Assembly (NCBI GenBank): GCA_022447555.1
Contig: JAKVBF010000011.1
Coordinates: 213,545-277,544, forward strand
Direction of reading: 5' to 3'
Source of the DNA: Mariniblastus sp.
GTDB taxonomy: Bacteria; Planctomycetota; Planctomycetia; Pirellulales; Pirellulaceae
Length of the DNA stretch: 64,000 nt
Both the position numbers and the translations under genes were made by a program. Shown here piece by piece: positions 9,251-17,537 of this stretch. The notes under the pieces were generated by a model that saw nothing but the letters and a program-made list of their open reading frames with translations, searched no databases and was not told where the DNA came from. Numbering within the stretch: position 1 is the first letter of the stretch; each line of letters starts with the position of its first letter.

Positions 9251-9285
9251 TGAAACGCCACTCAAAGTAATCTTTGGTGCGATCG

Positions 9286-9310
9286 CCCGGCCTCTCGGCC
9301 GGGTTTTTTT
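9286..9310 (+). terminator. Rho-independent terminator
   Basis: CCCGGCC, loop TCTC, GGCCGGG, then seven Ts (9304-9310). It ends transcription of the 8708-9250 gene. The T-run overlaps the stop codon of the convergent gene on the other strand. Confidence 0.92.
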
Positions 9311-10919
9311 ACGGACGTTTTAATTTAGCCCAAGCTTGCTGACGGCGAGAACTTTCCATAGCCACCTGTTTTTCGGATAATATTTCCGCTGCGTTGGCAG
9401 GTTCACCGGGAACAAACCGACTGACCACGGAGCTGAATCCTGTCAATAAAGCAGCCAGCGTCAACAAAATGGGATTCAGGCTCGCCACCACGCTTGCTTG
9501 CCATGAGTCCGCCGGAATCACCGCGATAAACGCGCGCTCTTGTAACAGGGCAGGGGTCAAGAAATTAAAAACGACCACCATTAAAACAATCACCAAAAGA
9601 GAACGAACAAGCACATTCAAACCAGTGACCAGAACCGGGAAACCAAACAAAAGGCCAACCAGCGGCAGCCATATCAACAAACCATCACTAACACCATGAG
9701 GCAGTGCGAGCAGGGTCAGGAAAACGATCAACAAACCACTCCGACTCACCAGCCCCTGTCGCTGGCTGCGGCATTTTTCCAACAACAAACACATCGCGCC
9801 ATAGGCGAAGCAAGCCAGGGCTATCAGCCAACCGAGATCCCGTTCACCAACATAAGTGAATCGCTTAAAACCAATAGCCAAGGTAGCCGTTGGATTACTA
9901 CCGGCGGCCCGCGACATTCCAAATGCACCTTGAAATGGCAAGGAGACGACTTCTTCCCCCCCCAGGCTTTCAGCGTTCTTTAGAAATTCCCTCTGCAGAA
10001 TTTTGATAATCGTCGGTTTCAAATCAATTCGCTCCCAACACTCCCGGTTCCTATCTTCAGCATCTTGCGTTTCGGACGGTAACAGACCGGAAGCGAAAGA
10101 CCGACCCAAATCTTGCCGTATCGTCCGTTTAAAATCGGCCGCTTCGCCCCTCGCCAAGGCGATGGCTATGGAGGCCCAAACGACTACCGTCAGCAGCAGT
10201 CCGCTACCAAGGGCCAACGAGTCCCGACGAAATGCCATCAAAATGGCAAGCGGTGCCGCAAAGGTAATACTGCAGGTCGTAATCAAGAAACCAAGGCTGC
10301 TGATCCACACGTTTCGTTTCGAATACTCCAAAGCCAACGCAAAACCAAACACCACCGGAAACATAAAACCGACGTTTAGCAATTCATCCAAGCCCGGGCG
10401 AGAAAGCGTCATTAGCCCGACGACGAACAAAACCAGACCCCACGGCGCTCGCCCCTGGCCGATTCGAAACATCAGTCGCACCGTTCCAATGGCCAGCAAC
10501 CAACAGACCGCCAGATAAATCCATTGCGATTCTCTCACCGACAAGAAACCAAACGGAGTAGCCAACGCCAAAGCAGTGGGTGAAGTTACGACCCAGGTGC
10601 GTCCGGCAGGGTGGAAATCTTGATACTCCGGTGCATACGGATTGACACCGGTGATCATTGCCCTCGCAGGGAAATAGAGTTCATCTTGGAAGGTTTTGAA
10701 CGCCGAGGTTGGCTCATCTGAGGGAAGCCATCGGTTCAAGAAGGCCCATGAGAGCGTTCCCCTTTCCGCATCAAAGTTACCGGGAATTTGCTGCGATTGA
10801 TAAGCTCTCAAGCTAACCCAGCCGCAAGCCAGCAAAAAAAAGAGAATTCCAAAAAAACTCGCCAGAAGGAAAACGCCAGATGATCCTCTATTTTTAGATA
10901 CGTTTGATTTATAAGACAA
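9309..10919 (-). CDS. Polytopic membrane protein, resembling glycosyltransferase family 87 (DUF2029)
   Basis: 536 residues with about ten hydrophobic helices. The N-terminal helix (residues 17-37) is followed by an extracytoplasmic loop containing FPARAMITGVNPYAPEY, which resembles the first loop of GT87/DUF2029 polyprenol-sugar-using transferases (acidic residue followed by a G-x-NPY motif). A large soluble insertion (residues about 255-345) separates the helix groups. The C-terminal 35 residues are cytoplasmic and charged. If the family call is right, it would add a sugar from a lipid carrier on the outer face of the membrane; the catalytic Asp cannot be assigned by eye. It is convergent with its downstream neighbour and sits alone on the minus strand. 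Confidence 0.55.
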   Translation of the reverse strand: MSYKSNVSKNRGSSGVFLLASFFGILFFLLACGWVSLRAYQSQQIPGNFDAERGTLSWAFLNRWLPSDEPTSAFKTFQDELYFPARAMITGVNPYAPEYQDFHPAGRTWVVTSPTALALATPFGFLSVRESQWIYLAVCWLLAIGTVRLMFRIGQGRAPWGLVLFVVGLMTLSRPGLDELLNVGFMFPVVFGFALALEYSKRNVWISSLGFLITTCSITFAAPLAILMAFRRDSLALGSGLLLTVVVWASIAIALARGEAADFKRTIRQDLGRSFASGLLPSETQDAEDRNRECWERIDLKPTIIKILQREFLKNAESLGGEEVVSLPFQGAFGMSRAAGSNPTATLAIGFKRFTYVGERDLGWLIALACFAYGAMCLLLEKCRSQRQGLVSRSGLLIVFLTLLALPHGVSDGLLIWLPLVGLLFGFPVLVTGLNVLVRSLLVIVLMVVVFNFLTPALLQERAFIAVIPADSWQASVVASLNPILLTLAALLTGFSSVVSRFVPGEPANAAEILSEKQVAMESSRRQQAWAKLKRP

Positions 10920-11113
10920 AGCGATTTCTCCGCAACAGGCCGATTCATCTGCTCCGGATTATAGATGATTTTTAAAAGGCTTAAATCCTCCGGCTAGGCG
11001 ATTTAACGTCTACTTCGAGCCGTTTTTCGAAACCGGAATCCAATGGTCGTTTACTGGGCCCAACCGCTCAAACCACAAAAGGGACCAGGACCAATCATTT
11101 ATGGGAGGTTCAT

Positions 11114-11788
11114 TTAGCTGCGCAGGGCTTCTAAGACGATCTCGATATCAGTCAGATTCGGCAGGCAGATGTCGGGACTTTCCAATTTTAGTTCCTCCGC
11201 CGTACAACCACCCGTTTCGACCACCATTGCTTTAGCACTAATCGCTCGCGCGCAGGTGATGTCGTTGACCGTATCGCCAATGACCCACACATGACTTGGG
11301 TCATACCGCTCCGGCCATCGATTCCTCACAGCCCGTACGGCATCGCGGGCAACATCATCACGATTCGCTGAGTTGTCTCCATAGCCACCTAGACCGCAAA
11401 AGTATGGCGTTAATTCGAAATGCTCTATTTTTAATTGAGCAGCTTTACGACAGTTTCCTGTCACAAGGCCTAAAGCCATATTTTCATCACCTGCCAACCG
11501 TTCCAATAAAGCAACCACGCCAGGTAAAACGTGTCCCGGGAATTCAGGCAAACGGCCACGTAGATGACGACAGTACGACTCGAGGAAAGCGTCACGATGT
11601 TCCTCGAAGCTCAATCCAAAAGGTTTGAAGAAATCTTGTAGGATGCCGCAGTCGGTTCGACCATGAACCGAAACTTGCGGTAAGTCGGAGACGCCAAACA
11701 TCTCCTGCATCGTCTGTTGGATCGCGGCCAAGCCTGCACCTCGCGCTCTCAGCAACGTCCCATCGATATCGAATAAAACCGTGATCAT
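11114..11788 (-). CDS. HAD-superfamily hydrolase, phosphoglycolate-phosphatase-like
   Basis: 224 residues. Motif I FDIDGTLL supplies the nucleophile Asp7 and acid/base Asp9, LGLVTGNCRKAA holds the motif II Thr, and VWVIGDTVNDITCA is the acidic motif IV for magnesium. An alpha-helical cap (residues about 15-85) between motif I and II places it in the HAD subfamily I (Gph/beta-phosphoglucomutase type). It probably dephosphorylates a small phosphometabolite; the substrate is not predictable here. Start ATG 11788 opens directly on the hydrolase core, as expected. Monocistronic by position. Confidence 0.88.
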   Translation of the reverse strand: MITVLFDIDGTLLRARGAGLAAIQQTMQEMFGVSDLPQVSVHGRTDCGILQDFFKPFGLSFEEHRDAFLESYCRHLRGRLPEFPGHVLPGVVALLERLAGDENMALGLVTGNCRKAAQLKIEHFELTPYFCGLGGYGDNSANRDDVARDAVRAVRNRWPERYDPSHVWVIGDTVNDITCARAISAKAMVVETGGCTAEELKLESPDICLPNLTDIEIVLEALRS

Positions 11789-12239
11789 TTAGCGCTTTCC
11801 AGTGAACTCAATCTATTCATCAAAATAAACAATGTACCGGACCTGCAACGTCCCCGTTAAGTTAACCACCTAAAAGAGCTAGACTGGCTAAGATCAGGGG
11901 CCAACCAAGGTAAATAATTTGTCATTCCTTTGTCACATCAGCGTCATTGAAGAGATATCAAAGCAAACTCGCCAACCCCGTCCAATCCTTTAAAGTATTT
12001 TTAAAACCCCCTAACAAACTTCAATGATAATATAAACCCCTTTGTTTGTTTTCGTCTCATTTTTGCAGCCGGCGAGAAACGCTTGCGATATTTAAATGCC
12101 TCTAGAATCTCGCGTTTTAAATATGCAAACCCCCGATTATAACCGGGGCTTCTCAACTACGTGCTTTCACAGGTCGTTAGGCTTTTGCAACAAACATGAT
12201 TGCAACGAAAACAGGACCAAACGGAACCAAGGAAGAAAT
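11789..12239. other. Divergent intergenic region upstream of the desaturase gene
   Basis: No gene supported. An AT-rich patch at 12021-12036 (containing GATAAT and ATATAA) may hold a promoter, but no good -35 box fits. Within the probable leader, CCCCG (12131-12135) pairs with CGGGG (12144-12148) around an 8-base loop; no T-run follows. Open frame upstream of ATG 12240 is not protein-like. Confidence 0.4.
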
Positions 12240-13247
12240 ATGACCCCCGACCCACTCCTCGCTGAGCCAATCACTTCCGCCGAGGCTCCTATTCCGGCTC
12301 CCAAGATGCTTGCAGAACAAAAGTCGGCTAGCAAAGATCACGAAGTGGAAACGGAACCACTAGCCTCGACGCAACAAAAGGTTGCAATGCTCTTGGCGGT
12401 TACCGTTCCCTTTGCTGGTTTTGTCGCGGCCATTGCCATGATGTGGACCTATGGCTGGATGGGGTGGGAGTACCTAGCCATGATGCTGGTGGGTTGGTGT
12501 GTTTCATGTCTTGGAATCACGATTGGGTTTCACCGTCTGATGTCGCACAAGTCATTTGAAACGTACCGATGGGTGCGGGGTTTTTGGACGATGGTTGGAA
12601 CCATGAGTGTAGAAGGCGCGCCACTGACATGGTGTGCCGTGCACCGTCGTCATCACAGCTTCAGTGACCGTCACGGTGATCCCCATTCACCCCATCTGCA
12701 TGGGGAAGGTTTCTGGGAAATGCTAAGAGGGTTTTGGCATTCCCAAGTTGGCTGGCTGTTCACGGGTTTTTGGTCCGAACCGAACTTGGAAAAATACATC
12801 CCTGATCTTTTGAAAGACCCGCTTTTGCTGCGAATCAACAAGCATTACGGTCTTCTGGTTTTGTTCAGCTTTTCGATCCCGACAGCCCTCGGTTTCATGA
12901 TTGACGGCTGGTTTGGTGCATTACTTGGATTCTTATGGGGTGGTATGGCGAGAGTTTTCTTAACGCACCATGTGACCTGGTCAATCAATTCAATCTGTCA
13001 TATTTTTGGCTCACGCGACTACAAATCAAACGACCACTCTACGAATAATGCTTTGTGCGGCGTTCTCGCTATGGGGGAAGGTTGGCATAACAACCATCAT
13101 GCTTTCCCTGCCTCCGCTCGACACGGACTCAAATGGTGGCAATTTGATTTGAGCTGGTTAATCATTCGTGCCATGAAGGCGGTGGGACTTGCTTGGAACA
13201 TTCGCTTGCCGAGTGAACACGCGATCAAAGCCAAACGGATTACCTAA
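12240..13247 (+). CDS. Membrane fatty acid desaturase (delta-9 acyl desaturase family)
   Basis: Introduces a cis double bond into acyl chains using a di-iron centre in the membrane. 335 residues from ATG 12240, which has an AAGGAAG ribosome site 5 bases upstream; the frame is open another 144 bases upstream but that part is not protein-like. The three histidine boxes are present: HRLMSH (residues about 98-103), HRRHH (about 135-139) and HNNHH (about 281-285), with four hydrophobic helices between them, as in acyl-CoA/acyl-lipid delta-9 desaturases. The N-terminal 45 residues are polar and specific to this protein. It probably adjusts membrane fluidity; a long AT-rich leader may carry control. 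Confidence 0.93.
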   Translation: MTPDPLLAEPITSAEAPIPAPKMLAEQKSASKDHEVETEPLASTQQKVAMLLAVTVPFAGFVAAIAMMWTYGWMGWEYLAMMLVGWCVSCLGITIGFHRLMSHKSFETYRWVRGFWTMVGTMSVEGAPLTWCAVHRRHHSFSDRHGDPHSPHLHGEGFWEMLRGFWHSQVGWLFTGFWSEPNLEKYIPDLLKDPLLLRINKHYGLLVLFSFSIPTALGFMIDGWFGALLGFLWGGMARVFLTHHVTWSINSICHIFGSRDYKSNDHSTNNALCGVLAMGEGWHNNHHAFPASARHGLKWWQFDLSWLIIRAMKAVGLAWNIRLPSEHAIKAKRIT

Positions 13248-13921
13248 TTTGATTGAGTCTTCAAGATCAACTGGCTGGCACGCCAGAATCGTCTTGTGCT
13301 AGAACACACCACCGGCGGAGAATCGAGGGTGCTCCGAACCGGCAAAGGCGGTTAGCCTTGGTATCTATTTATTCCGCATGGAATCCACTCGAATTTTAGG
13401 GCAAACAGTGGGAAATCCGCGGGAATCCAAAAAACCTTTCTGGACTCGCTTGTTCCAATGCTGGTAAGCTATGGATCTACCGACAGGGATCACGATAGCG
13501 TTACACTAACGTTCACTCCCCAACCGGTACCCAAACCGGCCGGCAACCACCGGTGGTTTCAGTCCGTTTCTTGCCCACTCTGATTCCGAATCGTTGCTAC
13601 TTGAAAACAAACTCACTCGGTCTTCAGCAACCTCAGAGTCGGACTTTGGAAATGAATTGAGATACAGCGTTTGATCAAATAGTCCATAGGTCTGGGTCTA
13701 CATGGTGGAAGCGGGATTAAGCCCATTCAACCCCCAAGCCTGTTTTAAGTCGCGTTCCAGAAGACGACACAAAGATCGTTCAAATGGCGGGAAAGGCAAA
13801 CGACCTGAAACCATGTTGGCACTAATCGTTTCAAGGAAATACAAAATCTAAGTGCAGGTAAGGCAGAACCACTTCCCCGTTCGTGTCGAACACAAGCCAG
13901 CTGTTCGTGAAAGAGATTTTG
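13248..13921. other. Long intergenic stretch, nothing recognised
   Basis: About 670 bases without a supported gene. It is rich in CCGG-containing inverted motifs (around 13522-13558), including a 14-base perfect palindrome at 13545-13558; such palindromes are expected a few times per 64 kb by chance. It may be the remains of a decayed gene, but I see no recognisable protein fragment in any frame. Confidence 0.4.
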
Positions 13922-14674
13922 ATGCTTGCTACCACACCCAACACCAACGGCAACAAAAAACTGATGACGGCCAATTATTCAGAATTGGTGACCGTCAATT
14001 TCCAGATCGATCCAAAAATATTAGAACCGCGAGTTCCCCGGGGTCTCGAGCTCGATTTTTTCAATGACGAAACCTACGTCAGCTTGGTCGCAATGATGCT
14101 AAGAGACGTTCGTGTTTGGGGCATTCCCATCCACGTTGCGACAGGATTTGAACAGGTAAATTTACGATTCTATGTTCGCCGTCGGATCGGAAATGAATTT
14201 CGCCGAGGCACTTGTTTTATAAAGGATTACGTTTCCAGTAGCGCCGCTGCCTGGATTCTTGGCTCCCTCTTCAAGGCCGATTTCCATCGCCTCAAAATGA
14301 AGCACGACAACTCAGGATTTGACGGACTTCCGGAATCGGTCCCCCTTGTTGATTACGGCTGGAAAGCAGGAGATGGCTGGAACCGATTGAGAGTTAAAGC
14401 TCTGAGCCCAATGCGAGAGACGGAGCGTGAAACCAAACATGGATTTGTGTTGGACCATGACTACCAATACAGCCAGCGAAAAGGGAAAACTTTAGAGTAC
14501 CCCTCGGATCGACCAGACTGGACCATTTGGAGCGCTTCCCAAGCTTCCTTCCAGTGCGATGTGAAACGCTTATTTGGGGTGGAGTTCGCTAAACCCCTAG
14601 GTCGTAGACCATCCTCCATTTTTGTAGCCAAAGGAAGCGACGTGACGATTTTCCGGCCAACAACCATCAATTAG
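13922..14674 (+). CDS. DUF2071 family protein (YqjF-like)
   Basis: 250 residues from ATG 13922, preceded by AAGAG 6 bases upstream; ATG 13964 is a shorter alternative. The block VNFQIDPKILEPRVPRG, then LELDFFNDETYVSLVAMML, is the diagnostic start of DUF2071 (PF09844), a family with an acetoacetate-decarboxylase-like beta fold. NLRFYVRRRIGNEFRRG and FIKDYVSSSAAAW are further family segments. No catalytic lysine can be assigned with confidence. No signal peptide, so cytoplasmic. It is followed after 80 bases by the TraB-like gene on the same strand. The biochemical function of the family is not established. Confidence 0.8.
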   Translation: MLATTPNTNGNKKLMTANYSELVTVNFQIDPKILEPRVPRGLELDFFNDETYVSLVAMMLRDVRVWGIPIHVATGFEQVNLRFYVRRRIGNEFRRGTCFIKDYVSSSAAAWILGSLFKADFHRLKMKHDNSGFDGLPESVPLVDYGWKAGDGWNRLRVKALSPMRETERETKHGFVLDHDYQYSQRKGKTLEYPSDRPDWTIWSASQASFQCDVKRLFGVEFAKPLGRRPSSIFVAKGSDVTIFRPTTIN

Positions 14675-14754
14675 TCGCTGCCTGCAGATTGTCGAATAAG
14701 AGATTGGTTTCTATACTCTGTTAGAAATCTAATTCAATCTGCTCGGAAAAAACG

Positions 14755-15726
14755 ATGAATCATACGCTCCCCCTGTTTCTGGTGACAATGCTGTTGCTGC
14801 CCCCTTTTTCTCAGGTGGCAACTGGCCAGCAGGCACCGGACAAGCCCGCCTCAACGACCGAAACGCCAAAACAGGAATCGGCCCAATCAGATCGAGCCAA
14901 GGCCCGCGCAGAACGACGGCGGAAAAAAAAGGCGGTCGCGGATGAGATGTCGCATTTCTTGCGCATCCGACGTGACGCAAAAATGAAACCGGTTTCGATG
15001 GAAACCTCGGTGACAAGATACGAAGGAACCAATGAACAGGGAGAACCCATTTCCGTGGACCTGATTGGTGTCGTTCACATCGGTGAAAAATCCTACTACG
15101 AAGAGCTCAACAAAGCGTTCGAAGGCTATGACGCAATGTTGTATGAATTGGTCGCCCCTGAAGGAACGGTGATCCCTAAAGGTGGCCGTGGTGATAGCGG
15201 TCCGGGAATGAATCCCATCGCGGGATTGCAAATGGGCATGAAATCGATGCTCGAGCTAGACTTCCAACTGGATCACATTGATTACACAAAGGACAACTTT
15301 GTCCATGCCGACATGTCCCCCACCGAGTTTGCCGAGAGCATGAAGCGAAACGATGAGAGCTTTTTCAAAATGGCAATGAAGAGCATCGGCCAGAGCATGG
15401 GTCAGCAATCGTCTGGTCTGGAAGCGAAATTACTGGCCGCCATTCTTAGTGGTAACGCATTCAAACGTCGAGCCGTTATGGCCGAGCAAATGCAGAACAT
15501 GGAAAGCGGAATGATCATTTTTGAGGGTCGCGAAGGATCGACGATTATCGATTTTCGAAACGCTAAGGCGATGGATATCCTGAAACGTGAAATCGCCGCC
15601 GGCAACAAAAAACTGGCGCTATTTTACGGCGCTGGGCACTTACCCGATATGCAGCGCCGGCTGCAAAGTGAATTCCAGATGAAACGGGCTGGACAGTACT
15701 GGCTGGAAGCTTGGAAACTGAAGTAA
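14755..15726 (+). CDS. Secreted TraB/TIKI-like protein
   Basis: 323 residues with an N-terminal signal peptide (hydrophobic residues 4-18, probable cleavage after ATGQQ). Residues 25-65 are low-complexity and charged. The core has the two signatures of the TraB/GumN/TIKI clan (PF01963): VDLIGVVHIGEKSYY with YDAMLYELV, and near the C-terminus KLALFYGAGHLPDMQRRL. The G-x-V-H and GAGH motifs carry the residues thought to bind metal in the TIKI proteases, so an extracytoplasmic metal-dependent peptidase-like function is possible but unproven for bacterial members. No membrane helix besides the signal. Convergent with the outer membrane protein gene. Confidence 0.78.
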   Translation: MNHTLPLFLVTMLLLPPFSQVATGQQAPDKPASTTETPKQESAQSDRAKARAERRRKKKAVADEMSHFLRIRRDAKMKPVSMETSVTRYEGTNEQGEPISVDLIGVVHIGEKSYYEELNKAFEGYDAMLYELVAPEGTVIPKGGRGDSGPGMNPIAGLQMGMKSMLELDFQLDHIDYTKDNFVHADMSPTEFAESMKRNDESFFKMAMKSIGQSMGQQSSGLEAKLLAAILSGNAFKRRAVMAEQMQNMESGMIIFEGREGSTIIDFRNAKAMDILKREIAAGNKKLALFYGAGHLPDMQRRLQSEFQMKRAGQYWLEAWKLK

Positions 15727-15765
15727 ATCCAATTTTAGGAAAACCAAGAATAACTGGATACGAAA

Positions 15766-16983
15766 CTACCGTCGTAATTCACCCAACAAGCCAAATCCCT
15801 CGTAACCCAAGAAGCCAAGCGTCGGGGCTCCACCCTCGGACCATAATTGACCTTCATAGGTTCCTCGAAGATTGAGCTGGCAACCATTGCTCAAGGCCGT
15901 TGACCATTCCAGTCCTAGAGACATCTCTCCCACTCCAACCACTTCGTCAGCCTCACTAAAATTCAAGGTGGCGGGGACTTGGGCGGCAGAAGGCGTCACG
16001 TCCTCATAAACGCCACGACTGATTTCTTTTTTGCCGAAGAGTAACGCCCCGCCTCCGCTTGCGAGTGCCGAAAATCGCGAACAAGCCAATCGTTTTTTTC
16101 CTTCAAATTTTAGGCTTGGACCAGCACCCTTGAACCGACGAAACCATTCTAAAGACGCAACGGCAGGGCCCGTCGTCGTTGGATCGGCGTACACGTCAGC
16201 TCGAATGTCTTGCTCGAAGTTGGCAAACCTCAGGCCCGCACCGGTCGACACCTCAATCCCGTTAAAAACAGTATCGTAGGTACCGTACAGATTTAACATG
16301 TTGGTCTTGACGCTATCCTGCGTTACCAATGTTTGCCCAGGCAATGTGGTTGCGATATTAGCCGGAAAGATAATATTGACCGCATGAGCGCCATACAAGG
16401 TAGTCGCCCCTGTCGTGAAATCAATTAATGCCGTGTTCGAGCTCGATGCTCCATTTGCATCAAACCCCCAGTAATCCATTCGAAGTCCTACTTGATTCGC
16501 ATTCTTAAAACCCAGCCAGTATCGACCCGTCGCCTGATAGTCGTATTGAAAAGGAACTAAATCCTGCGTCCTCTGCGAATTGGGGGACGGAACCTGCGGG
16601 TTGTTTTGATTCAGTGGAATCGTGGTTTTGGAATATTGAAAAGCTTCTTTGAAATGCGGCTTGAACCACACAACACCGGCGCCACCGTACCACCCCGCCC
16701 GGTTACGAGAGCCAGCGCTGGCACCAGACTCACAGTGACACGGACTCACTCCCACTTTGAGTGATTTGAGCTCCGTTTCCAACTGACTGATCCGTGATTC
16801 CAGATAGCTGGTCGGATTGATTTCGGGTGTGATCGGCTCGGACGTTTTAAACGCAGCTGCAACCTGTTCGAAATTAGATGGGGTGTCACTTGTCTGGGCA
16901 TTGATGAGTCTGGCTGAGGCAACACTAAACAGCACGCCTAACAGCAATGCGAATCGGAGCAGATTGCGGTGGGGCAAGGACAT
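15766..16983 (-). CDS. Lpg1974-like pore-forming outer membrane protein
   Basis: 405 residues with a signal peptide (LLRFALLLGVLFSVASA, cleavage near INAQ). A short coiled coil follows (residues about 62-76, LESRISQLETELKSLKVG), probably a trimeric periplasmic stalk. From residue 95 the sequence alternates aromatic and polar strands (GWYGGAGVVWFKP, GRYWLGFKN, QVGLRMDYWGFD), ending with LNLRGTYEGQLWSEGG and GFLGYEGFGLLGEL, as in the Lpg1974/Legionella major outer membrane protein family common in planctomycetes. It should form a beta-barrel pore in the outer membrane. A GAGG ribosome site precedes ATG 16983, and a 16-base tandem duplication lies just upstream of it. Confidence 0.72.
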   Translation of the reverse strand: MSLPHRNLLRFALLLGVLFSVASARLINAQTSDTPSNFEQVAAAFKTSEPITPEINPTSYLESRISQLETELKSLKVGVSPCHCESGASAGSRNRAGWYGGAGVVWFKPHFKEAFQYSKTTIPLNQNNPQVPSPNSQRTQDLVPFQYDYQATGRYWLGFKNANQVGLRMDYWGFDANGASSSNTALIDFTTGATTLYGAHAVNIIFPANIATTLPGQTLVTQDSVKTNMLNLYGTYDTVFNGIEVSTGAGLRFANFEQDIRADVYADPTTTGPAVASLEWFRRFKGAGPSLKFEGKKRLACSRFSALASGGGALLFGKKEISRGVYEDVTPSAAQVPATLNFSEADEVVGVGEMSLGLEWSTALSNGCQLNLRGTYEGQLWSEGGAPTLGFLGYEGFGLLGELRR

Positions 16984-17000
16984 GGTTTACCTCGGTTGGT

Positions 17001-17032
17001 TTTAGAAGTGATACCGTTTAGAAGTGATACCG
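17001..17032. repeat. Two perfect tandem copies of a 16-base unit
   Basis: TTTAGAAGTGATACCG occurs at 17001-17016 and again at 17017-17032, starting 18 bases upstream of the outer membrane protein start codon on the minus strand. It therefore lies in the leader of that gene. It may be a recent slippage duplication or a double regulatory site. Confidence 0.9.
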
Positions 17033-17300
17033 TTTTCGGAAGTCGCCTAACGGAGCGGCACACTGCGCAGATCAGAAGATGTATCGGCTGGCTAAACTCT
17101 CCGAATCAAGTCAACTTTGTGATTTGCATTAAAGTTAACGCATTTTCGGGCTTCTGATCGGGCAATTGATGGAACTAAACCCCGAGGTAACAACCGCCAC
17201 CACGACGGTCGCAGCAGGGGAATCGGGGCAAGCAAACAGGCAGCTCTACCCCCCAGTCATGCTGACACATTGGCAGGCCAGCGCTTTTCGGATTTCCTAC

Positions 17301-17368
17301 ACGGGAAACAACAATCAGACCGCAAAACTTCCATTTGCTAAAAACCCATAAAAAACGCGGTTTCCCGT
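17301..17368. repeat. Separated 9-base inverted repeat upstream of the groEL1 promoter
   Basis: ACGGGAAAC (17301-17309) and its exact complement GTTTCCCGT (17360-17368) are 50 bases apart. Relative to the predicted sigma-54 start near 17429 the centres are at about -125 and -65, a position where enhancer-binding activators often sit. It could be chance. Confidence 0.35.
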
Positions 17369-17401
17369 CGGCGCCCAACCAAATTTGCCTAAGCGTGTAG
17401 A

Positions 17402-17418
17402 TTGGCACAATGATTGCT
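17402..17418 (+). promoter_or_regulatory. Sigma-54-type (-24/-12) promoter sequence upstream of groEL1
   Basis: TTGGCAC, five bases, TTGCT matches the sigma-54 consensus at every specified base, with GG (17404-17405) and GC (17416-17417) ten bases apart as required. It is on the same strand as groEL1, about 120 bases before its start, in non-coding DNA. Twelve specified bases are expected by chance in fewer than 1 in 100 windows of this size. No sigma-70 promoter of similar quality is visible in the same region. Confidence 0.55.
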
Positions 17419-17537
17419 TTGACAACCATTTTCCTGCTGCGCGCCTGACGCGCCAAATTGGCAGGGACCCAATTTAAAACTTCCGCGGTTTTATGCCGCT
17501 CAATACAACAGATTTTATATAAGACGGAGGAATCCCA

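Larger units (their letters stand above)
17033..17537 (+). other. Leader and control region of groEL1
   Basis: No gene supported. It contains a separated inverted repeat (17301-17309 and 17360-17368), a sigma-54-type promoter sequence (17402-17418), and, in the predicted leader, a GC-only hairpin GCGCG-CCTGA-CGCGC (17439-17453). No CIRCE element (the HrcA operator) is present. The ribosome site GGAGG (17526-17530) lies 7 bases before the GTG start. Confidence 0.5.

Noticed and set aside
13545..13558. 14-base perfect palindrome in the intergenic region
   Set aside because: Several such palindromes are expected by chance in a 64 kb window, and no second copy or nearby promoter is seen.
17033..17537. 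CIRCE (HrcA) operator upstream of groEL1
   Set aside because: Looked for TTAGCACTC-N9-GAGTGCTAA; no similar sequence is present here or upstream of groES and dnaJ.
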